This document shows, in pieces, positions 1-4,755 of a stretch of 5,422 nucleotides of DNA (position 1 is the stretch's first letter; each line of letters opens with the position of its first letter). A program made the position numbers and the translations under genes. The notes beneath the pieces were generated by a model that saw only the letters and a program-made list of their open reading frames with translations, had not been told where the DNA came from and did no database searches. Source of the stretch: Rhodospirillales bacterium (lineage in GTDB: Bacteria > Pseudomonadota > Alphaproteobacteria > Rhodospirillales > Defluviicoccaceae); contig JAUXFS010000169.1 of assembly GCA_030622775.1 (NCBI GenBank), positions 1-5,422 of the forward strand. The letters are read 5' to 3'.

Positions 1-775
1 CCATGTCGACGCCCGAGCGGACCATGAAATCCGCCGCCGGCGCCAGTCCGTAGAACGGCATCACCACATCGGCAAAGATCTCCCGGCCGTCGGCGAACAG
101 CACCCGTCTGGCCGACATGCCGCTGGCCCCCTCCTCCACCTTCTGGACATGGGCATCCTCGATAACCTTCATACCCATGCATCCGAGGGCTTCGATGAAC
201 TTGGCGCGCTGCTCTTTTTCGACACGGTGCGGCCAGAACGTCTGCTCGGCGGTAACGACGGTGACACCGTAGTCCTCCGCGACGAGATTTCGCGCGAGAT
301 CGAGGCCGAGGACATCGCCACCCAGCATCACCACCTTGCCCCCCTTCGGCAGGATGTCACGCACTTTGCACGCGTCGCGATAGGTATGGAAGCTGTCGAG
401 GAGGTGCGCCGAATCGGCCAGTTCCTCGGGGAGGTAGGCGCTGCCGCCGCTGGCGACCAGGAGCGCGTCATAATGCAGCTCCTCCTTGTGGGCGAGCATC
501 AGCGTCTTGCGTGCCGCGTCCACGTAGGTCACCAGGCTGTTGCGCCGAACAACGATGCGGTTGTCTTCGTAGTATTCGGGGGAATGAACGAGAAAATCCC
601 GCCAGTCACACGTATCGTGGAACATACGGGGAAGCTCGTAACGGTTGTAGAATAGAAGCCGTCCCGCCGTGACGATGGTGATCCGGCTGTTCGGATCGCG
701 CTCGCGCAAATGGTGGGCCGCCTCGTTGCCGGCGACGCCGTTACCGATGATCACATAGTGTTGCGGTGCCGCCAT
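1..775 (-). CDS. NAD(P)/FAD-dependent oxidoreductase, N-terminal 258 codons (3' end off window)
   Basis: This frame is open from ATG at 775-773 to the left edge, so the C-terminus is missing. The protein reads as a two-dinucleotide-fold flavoprotein of the pyridine nucleotide-disulfide oxidoreductase class (NirB N-terminus, rubredoxin reductase and NADH oxidase relatives). An FAD-binding GNGVAGNEAA motif lies at residues 11-20 right after the first beta strand. FYNRYELPR at 42-50 resembles the FAD-contact segment of NirB-like proteins, and LLVASGG at 105-111 matches the ATG-type strand. A second nucleotide fold starts near 147 with LGGDVLGLDLA, where the usual middle glycine of GxGxxG is Asp154. 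No redox-active CxxxxC pair is seen. The gene starts 2 bp after the stop of the upstream GltD-like gene, with AGGAC at 784-788 as ribosome site, so the two are probably translationally coupled. It is cytoplasmic, with no signal peptide. The substrate is unknown; a partner role to the upstream NAD(P)H:ferredoxin-type enzyme is inference. Confidence 0.88.
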   Translation of the reverse strand, partial: MAAPQHYVIIGNGVAGNEAAHHLRERDPNSRITIVTAGRLLFYNRYELPRMFHDTCDWRDFLVHSPEYYEDNRIVVRRNSLVTYVDAARKTLMLAHKEELHYDALLVASGGSAYLPEELADSAHLLDSFHTYRDACKVRDILPKGGKVVMLGGDVLGLDLARNLVAEDYGVTVVTAEQTFWPHRVEKEQRAKFIEALGCMGMKVIEDAHVQKVEEGASGMSARRVLFADGREIFADVVMPFYGLAPAADFMVRSGVDM

Positions 776-777
776 GG

Positions 778-2619
778 TCACAGGTCCTGATGGAAGATCT
801 CGTTCTTGGTGATGGAGATGCATTTGGTCGGGCAGACCATGTAGCAGGCGCCGCAGCGAATGCATTCGTTGTTGTCGACCCAGATGGCTCCCACTTTGTC
901 CCACTCGCTGGCCTCGTGGAGACTGCCGTAGGTGCCGTTGTCCTTGATCTCCACGCCGTCGACCAATTTGATGCAGTTCCGCGGGGCAACCTCGATGCAG
1001 GCCCGGCAGTAGATGCAGTTGTCGACGTCGATTTCATACTTGTGGTAGCAGAGGTAACAGCGCTTGGCTTCCTCGAAGGCGAGTTCGTCGTCGTAGCCGG
1101 TCTCGACTTCGTCGGCCAACCCGTCGAAACGGGTGTTGACCGGCAGCGTCGGCACGTCCTGGCGCGGAATGAAGTCGAACGACCGTTCGCGCAGGGGTTC
1201 TGGCACCGGGGTGATCTTGACCACCTTCTTGCGTCGCTCGCGCCCCATCAACCAAGTGTCGGTCTTGATGGCGATTTCGCGGCCGTGCCCGACCGCCTCG
1301 ACCACGGTGGTCGGCCCCTTGACGAAGTCGCCGGCGGAAAACAGTCCGGGAACCGACGTCATGCCGTCCTCGGCGAGCCGGACATTGCCCCAGCGATCGA
1401 GATCGACCTGCACGTCGAGGATATCGTTGACCGTTTTCTGGCCGATGGCGATCAACAGGGTGTCGCAGGGCTCGTCGAACTCGGAGCCTTCGATGGGAAT
1501 GGCCTGGCGCCGGCCGCCTTCCCGCCAGCCGCCCAGCCGGTTCTGCACGAACTTCACCCCGGTCAGCTTGCCGCCCCCGTCGAGAAGCAACTCGACGGGC
1601 GTGCGCAGGCCGTGAATTTTCACTCCCTCGCGCTTGGCCTCGTGGATCTCCTCCTTGGTAACGGGGATGTACTCCTCGGTGGTGCGGATGTGAATCGTCA
1701 CGTCCGCGGCGCCCAGGCGCAACGCCACGCGGGCGCAATCGAGGGCGGTGAACCCGGCGCCGACGACGGCGACACGCTTGCCCACCACCTTGGTCTCGCC
1801 GCGGTGGAGTTCCATCAGGAAATCAAGCCCGTTTTCCGCGTCGGCGACTTCCGTCGCGATGTCCCGGCCCCGCTCCACATTGCGCAGCGGCAGAGAGAGC
1901 GCCGCCATGCATCCGGTGGTCAGCAGAACGGCGTCGTGGTCCCGCAGGAGGCTGGCTATCCTGACATCGTCCTTGCCGGTACCGACGCCGACGCCGGTCT
2001 TCAGATCGACGCCCAGGCGAATGGCGTTGTGGACCTCCATTTCGAGAATGTCGCGCGGCAGCCGGAACTCGGGGATCCCGTACGCCAACATGCCGCCCGG
2101 ACGCTCCTCCTTCTCGAACATGGTGACGTCGTGACCAAGCGTGGTCAGGTCATGGGCCGCGGCGAGACCGGCGGGCCCGGCGCCGACCACGGCGACGCGC
2201 TTGCCCGTCGGTTCGTATAGGTTCTCGGTGATGCGGTGACCCGCCGATCGATGATCGGCCGCGGAACGCTTGAGATGGCAGATCGCGACCGGCTCTCCGT
2301 TGCCCGGCCAGCCGTGGCGACACTTGTCCTCGCAGGGTCGCGAGCAGATCCGGCCGAGCACGCCGGGCAGCACGTTGGCCATCCGGTTGAGCTCGTAGGA
2401 GCGCCCGTAGCGTTTCTCGATGATCATCCGAATATAGGCGGGAACATTGGTGTCGGCCGGGCAGGCCGTCTGGCACGGGATGTTCTGGCGTACCCAGCCG
2501 ATATCGCGCGGGTCGGTGGAAAAGCGGACAGGGGTGACGATTCGCTGGCCGAAGGATTGGGTGCTCGAGAAGTCTTCGTGTTCGTTCAATCGTACTTTGT
2601 GGATTGCATCGTCAGACAT
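778..2619 (-). CDS. GltD-like FAD/NAD(P)-dependent oxidoreductase with C-terminal ferredoxin domain (613 aa)
   Basis: This probably moves electrons between NAD(P)H and ferredoxin or a bound partner in the cytoplasm. The family is the glutamate-synthase small subunit / NfnB / dihydropyrimidine dehydrogenase flavoprotein class. The N-terminal helical Fe-S domain (about 35-130) has Cys49 and Cys53 in IPCQTACPADTNVPAYI and Cys92, Cys96, Cys100 in ICSRPCEDKC. FAD binding: GAGPAG at 146-151 and GLFSAGD at 425-431. NAD(P) binding: GAGFTALDCAR at 287-297; Arg312 before the TEEYIP stretch suggests NADPH preference. EAKRCYLC at 517-524 precedes a two-cluster ferredoxin domain (about 531-604). Its first motif has Cys535, 538, 541, but Ala545 sits where the fourth Cys is expected, with Cys549 beyond. 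The second motif is complete (Cys586, 589, 592, 596). Start: ATG with GAGGT at 2625-2629, 5 nt spacing. It is first of a two-gene operon behind an FNR-like palindrome. A KorC-like subunit for a 2-oxoacid:ferredoxin oxidoreductase is possible, but the partner genes are not visible. Confidence 0.93.
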   Translation of the reverse strand: MSDDAIHKVRLNEHEDFSSTQSFGQRIVTPVRFSTDPRDIGWVRQNIPCQTACPADTNVPAYIRMIIEKRYGRSYELNRMANVLPGVLGRICSRPCEDKCRHGWPGNGEPVAICHLKRSAADHRSAGHRITENLYEPTGKRVAVVGAGPAGLAAAHDLTTLGHDVTMFEKEERPGGMLAYGIPEFRLPRDILEMEVHNAIRLGVDLKTGVGVGTGKDDVRIASLLRDHDAVLLTTGCMAALSLPLRNVERGRDIATEVADAENGLDFLMELHRGETKVVGKRVAVVGAGFTALDCARVALRLGAADVTIHIRTTEEYIPVTKEEIHEAKREGVKIHGLRTPVELLLDGGGKLTGVKFVQNRLGGWREGGRRQAIPIEGSEFDEPCDTLLIAIGQKTVNDILDVQVDLDRWGNVRLAEDGMTSVPGLFSAGDFVKGPTTVVEAVGHGREIAIKTDTWLMGRERRKKVVKITPVPEPLRERSFDFIPRQDVPTLPVNTRFDGLADEVETGYDDELAFEEAKRCYLCYHKYEIDVDNCIYCRACIEVAPRNCIKLVDGVEIKDNGTYGSLHEASEWDKVGAIWVDNNECIRCGACYMVCPTKCISITKNEIFHQDL

Positions 2620-2723
2620 GCACTACCTCACTGGGGGGACCGCGCTGTTGACCGCTGCCGTCCCGCCCCGATGGTGAAGCCCGGGCAGGCCGACAAAGAT
2701 CCGACTCAGGCGCTCTATTGTCC

Positions 2724-2737
2724 TTGACGCCGGTCAA
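2724..2737 (-). promoter_or_regulatory. FNR/FixK/CRP-family operator candidate
   Basis: The sequence TTGACgccgGTCAA is a perfect 5-4-5 inverted repeat. This is the architecture bound by FNR/FixK/DNR-family regulators, whose classic FNR site is TTGAT-N4-ATCAA. Its centre is about 111 bp upstream of the start codon of the GltD-like gene. If it acts as a class II activator site (centre near -41.5), transcription would start near 2689, with a weak -10 candidate ATCTTT at 2700-2695 on the minus strand. It is over 210 bp from the divergent plus-strand gene, so control of the flavoprotein operon is the simpler reading. The half-site ends in C/G rather than the classic T/A, so the exact family member cannot be named. 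Oxygen or redox control is inferred. Confidence 0.55.
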
Positions 2738-2775
2738 AATCCCTTTCGGCGCAAGTATAGCGGCACGGACGCCGC

Positions 2776-2791
2776 AACTAAACCGCTAGTT
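2776..2791. repeat. Short inverted repeat AACTA-N6-TAGTT
   Basis: AACTA at 2776-2780 and TAGTT at 2787-2791 are perfect complements around a 6-nt centre. The stem could be extended by GC/GC with a two-base bulge. It sits between the FNR-like palindrome and the tandem repeat in the divergent region, so it might be a protein-binding site. A match this short can arise by chance. Confidence 0.3.
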
Positions 2792-2798
2792 TTGCTTT

Positions 2799-2866
2799 CG
2801 AATCCGGGTTCGCACAGCGGCGGGTCCGCCGCCGAATCCGGGTTCGCGCAGCGGCGTGCCCGGCGC
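2799..2866. repeat. Two-copy 34-bp imperfect tandem repeat
   Basis: Units at 2799-2832 and 2833-2866 match at 30 of 34 positions by eye. The first 24 bases differ at one position (A at 2814, G at 2848) and the last 10 differ at three. Each unit opens with CGAATCCGGGTTCG, a near-palindrome with one mismatched pair around a CCGG centre. The copies lie 85-152 bp upstream of the DUF4399-type start and 180-247 bp upstream of the GltD-like start. They could be a repeated operator, a REP-like element or a recent replication slippage event. The sequence does not distinguish these. Confidence 0.75.
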
Positions 2867-2938
2867 ATCTGGTATTCGGCCGCGAAACGGCGCATATCGT
2901 AATTTCAGGTCTAGCAAGGCCGACCGTCTTCGCGAAAC

Positions 2939-2944
2939 AGGGAG
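2939..2944 (+). promoter_or_regulatory. Ribosome binding site choosing the GTG start at 2951
   Basis: AGGGAG lies 6 nt before GTG at 2951 and 12 nt before the in-frame ATG at 2957. The spacing favours GTG as the start codon, which adds only two residues to the signal peptide. Confidence 0.6.
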
Positions 2945-2950
2945 AATACC

Positions 2951-3379
2951 GTGAGCATGATCAGAGCTTTTCTCGCCGCCGGCGTTTCGGCGCTTCTGGT
3001 ATCGGGCGCCGCCACCGCCGGGGACCGGACGCCTTCGCCCGCCGGAGCGATCGTCTATATCGTCTCGCCGGCCGACGGCGCCACCGTCTCGAGCCCGGTC
3101 ACGGTCGTCTTCGGCCTCAAAGGCATGGGCGTCGCGCCAGCCGGCACGGAAAAGGAAAAGACCGGCCACCACCACCTGATCATCGATGCGCCGTTGCCGC
3201 CGTTGGACGACCCCATTCCGGCGGACGACAATCACAAGCACTTCGGCGGAGGTCAGACCGAAACCGTGATCGAACTGGCGCCCGGAAAGCACACGCTGCA
3301 ATTGATGCTCGCCGACCTCGACCACGTCCCCCACGACCCGCCGGTGACCAGCGACAGGATCACGATCATCGTCGAGTAA
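2951..3379 (+). CDS. Exported DUF4399-type small protein (142 aa)
   Basis: This small, probably periplasmic protein has no known reaction. The N-terminus is a typical Sec signal peptide: Arg5, a hydrophobic stretch at about 6-20, and a likely signal peptidase I site after ATA (residue 23). The mature part reads as one beta-rich domain. It opens with IVYIVSPADGATVSSPV, followed by a VVFGLKGMGVAPAG segment. The conserved-looking core has GHHHLIID at 72-79, HKHFGGGQTE at 95-104, PGKHTLQL at 111-118 and DHVPHDPPVTS at 124-134. I recognise this pattern as the DUF4399 family. Eight histidines (73-75, 95, 97, 114, 125, 128) sit in the conserved blocks and could bind metal, which is inference. The gene stands alone on the plus strand, diverging from the flavoprotein operon and converging on the DUF6494 operon. 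An 18-bp tandem duplication covers its end. The start is GTG, chosen by ribosome site spacing. Confidence 0.9.
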   Translation: MSMIRAFLAAGVSALLVSGAATAGDRTPSPAGAIVYIVSPADGATVSSPVTVVFGLKGMGVAPAGTEKEKTGHHHLIIDAPLPPLDDPIPADDNHKHFGGGQTETVIELAPGKHTLQLMLADLDHVPHDPPVTSDRITIIVE

Positions 3380-3402
3380 CCGGGCATCGTCGAGTAACCG
3401 GG
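3367..3402 (+). repeat. Perfect 18-bp tandem duplication over the stop codon
   Basis: CATCGTCGAGTAACCGGG occurs twice without a mismatch, at 3367-3384 and 3385-3402. The first copy holds the last codons and TAA stop of the DUF4399-type gene. The unit is a multiple of three, so the second copy gives a second in-frame TAA five codons after the first. Readthrough would add only a short tail. Identical copies suggest a recent slippage event. Confidence 0.9.
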
Positions 3403-3475
3403 AAAGAGATGAACTTTCGCGGAAACAGGGGCGACGGACACATGGGAGCGTGCGGCTTCGGTTGGCGCGAGGTGG

Positions 3476-3682
3476 CTAACCCAGATCGATGCTTGCGTCG
3501 ATCTCGACGTCCAGATCCACCCCTTCGAGGGTCACCCGGGCAATTGCCTTGACCTTGCCGGAGGCGGGGATCCGGCCGGCCTCCACCGCGTCGCGGATCG
3601 CTTTTTCGATCTCCCGCTGAGAGGTGACTCCCACCTTCTTGAGGAACTTGCGCAGGCTCATGTTGAAGATGTCTTCGTCCAT
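3476..3682 (-). CDS. DUF6494-type small conserved protein (68 aa)
   Basis: This is a full-length small cytoplasmic protein of unknown function. The N-terminal half, from DEDIFNMSLRKFLKKVGVTS through REIEKAIRDAVEAG, is predicted helical and rich in Lys/Arg and Glu. The C-terminal half (about 40-68) alternates in a beta-like way and is acidic (VTLEGVDLDVEIDASIDLG). I recognise the FNMS(L/I)RKFLKKVGVTSQREIEKA signature as the DUF6494 family of proteobacteria, whose members are about this size. ATG at 3682 has a strong GAGGAG site at 3689-3694, 6 nt upstream. It lies 25 bp after the DUF6352-type gene in the same direction, so it is probably the last gene of the operon. The helical half could be a binding or adaptor segment, but nothing catalytic is visible. 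No rho-independent terminator is obvious after it. Confidence 0.88.
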   Translation of the reverse strand: MDEDIFNMSLRKFLKKVGVTSQREIEKAIRDAVEAGRIPASGKVKAIARVTLEGVDLDVEIDASIDLG

Positions 3683-3707
3683 CTTTTTCTCCTCTTTCGT
3701 CGTCCGG

Positions 3708-4721
3708 TCACGCCGCCGCGATGATCGGCAGGTTGACCAATAGATTTTGCGGCTTCAGACGAAGCCTGCCGTCGGCCGTCATCGCCATGCCCAGATAGAC
3801 GGGCCGCCCCGCCACCTCCGGCGCGACCGCCGCCGCATCCTTGAACTCGAGCCGGAACAGGGCGAGGATACGCGCGAGCCTCGCCTCGTCAACCTCGCGG
3901 GCCTCGTAGAGATCGTTGAGGATCGCGTTGGCTTCCGCGTCCAGACCGACATGCCAGCGCCAGCGCTCGTCGGAAATCCGGGCGACCGGCTGGATCGACA
4001 CGGTGACGCCGAGAAAGTGGTCGACCCATCGCTCGAGCACCCGGCTCAGGGCGTCGAGGCCGAATCGTTCGAGGCTGGCCTCGAACACCGTATCGAACCG
4101 GTCGCTTCGCTGCCAATAGGTCGCCAGATTGTCCCCGTTGAGCACGTCCAGATCGACGCTCGCCGGCGCCGGCGTGTCCTCGGTGAGAAGGGCGCCACCG
4201 GAGCCCGCGCCATTCAGTGCCGCCCGCATCTCCACCGTCTCTTCGTCGGCCATCATCACCGTACCCTCGGTGATGCTGACCTTCTGGGTGCGGAACAGGA
4301 GCTCCGCCGCCCGCAACCGCAACGGATCGTCGCAGCCGTCGAGAATGCCGCGCAGGATGACTTGGACGATCTGGTCGAGGAACAGTTGCGGCAACGGCCC
4401 CCGGTCCCCGCGCACGCGGTCGAGATAGAAGGCCTCCAGGGTGGGATGCCGGGTCAGATGCTCGCGAAAGGCCAGCACCACCCCGTAATTCTCGCGCCCG
4501 TCCGGGTCGGCAAGGGCGGCCAGCCGCCCAGGCGGAACGGACATCAACGGATCGGCCATCAGCTCCCGATGGAGCGCGATCTCCGCCGCGCACGACGTCT
4601 CGATCGGCCGGATTTCCGCCCGGTCGAAGTAGGCGCGCAGGAAATCGTCGGTGACGACCATCTGTCCCGCGTCGTTGCGGTTCAAAAGATGATAGCCCGA
4701 TTGCTGCCAGAAATCCGGCAT
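3708..4721 (-). CDS. DUF6352-type conserved protein (337 aa)
   Basis: Function is unknown. The protein is soluble, mostly helical by composition, with no signal peptide, membrane segment or cysteine-based metal motif. It starts MPDFWQQSGYHLLNRN. An FLRAYFDRAEIRP segment follows near 28, then a SCAAEIALH block, LADPDGRENYGVVLAFREHL, a long helix LFLDQIVQVILRGILDGCDDPLRLRAAELLFRTQ near 112-145, and MMADEETVEM near 155-165. The C-terminus ends in a beta-like stretch (MAMTADGRLRLKPQNLLVNLP). I recognise this as the DUF6352 family. An upstream in-frame ATG at 4748 would add nine residues, but I chose 4721. It has GAGGGA at 4725-4730, and the family start as I know it is MPDFW. The gene follows the 4Fe-4S protein gene by 34 bp and precedes the DUF6494-type gene by 25 bp. 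This suggests a shared role, possibly assembly or electron transfer for a redox enzyme. Confidence 0.87.
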   Translation of the reverse strand: MPDFWQQSGYHLLNRNDAGQMVVTDDFLRAYFDRAEIRPIETSCAAEIALHRELMADPLMSVPPGRLAALADPDGRENYGVVLAFREHLTRHPTLEAFYLDRVRGDRGPLPQLFLDQIVQVILRGILDGCDDPLRLRAAELLFRTQKVSITEGTVMMADEETVEMRAALNGAGSGGALLTEDTPAPASVDLDVLNGDNLATYWQRSDRFDTVFEASLERFGLDALSRVLERWVDHFLGVTVSIQPVARISDERWRWHVGLDAEANAILNDLYEAREVDEARLARILALFRLEFKDAAAVAPEVAGRPVYLGMAMTADGRLRLKPQNLLVNLPIIAAA

Positions 4722-4724
4722 CGG

Positions 4725-4730
4725 TCCCTC
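4725..4730 (-). promoter_or_regulatory. Ribosome binding site choosing the DUF6352 start at 4721
   Basis: On the minus strand GAGGGA lies 3 nt before ATG at 4721-4719, with GAGG 5 nt away. The longer candidate start at 4748 would place this site inside the coding sequence, so the shorter start is preferred. Confidence 0.6.
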
Positions 4731-4755
4731 TTGATCGTGCCTCGCCAAGTCGGCC

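Larger units (their letters stand above)
2620..2950. other. Divergent intergenic region, 331 bp
   Basis: No credible gene lies here. The region separates the minus-strand flavoprotein operon from the plus-strand DUF4399-type gene and must hold promoters for both. It contains the TTGAC/GTCAA palindrome at 2724-2737, the AACTA/TAGTT inverted repeat at 2776-2791 and a two-copy 34-bp tandem repeat at 2799-2866. Short reading frames here lack codon bias and recognisable protein sequence. I could not find a convincing -35/-10 pair for the plus-strand gene. CATATC at 2893-2898 is a weak -10 candidate with no good -35 partner. Confidence 0.8.

Noticed and set aside
149..655. 168-codon plus-strand reading frame
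   Set aside because: It lies antisense to the clear FAD-binding protein on the minus strand, has no recognisable domain, and is a by-product of high GC.
766..2220. 484-codon plus-strand reading frame
   Set aside because: It is antisense to the GltD-like gene, whose FAD, NAD(P) and Fe-S motifs are unmistakable; the antisense translation is low-complexity and matches no family I know.
2646..2652. TTGACC near the GltD-like start as a -35 element or half-operator
   Set aside because: It lies on the plus strand with no matching second half or -10 in register, and the opposite strand is the one needing a promoter there.
2799..2856. GGTTCG motifs resembling a tRNA T-arm
   Set aside because: The flanks do not form acceptor, D or anticodon arms, and the motif is part of a tandem repeat.
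3460..3481. Hairpin GGTTGGC/GCTAACC as a terminator between convergent genes
   Set aside because: The stem is 7 bp with a wobble pair and an 8-nt loop, and no T-tract follows on either strand; it also overlaps the DUF6494-type stop codon.
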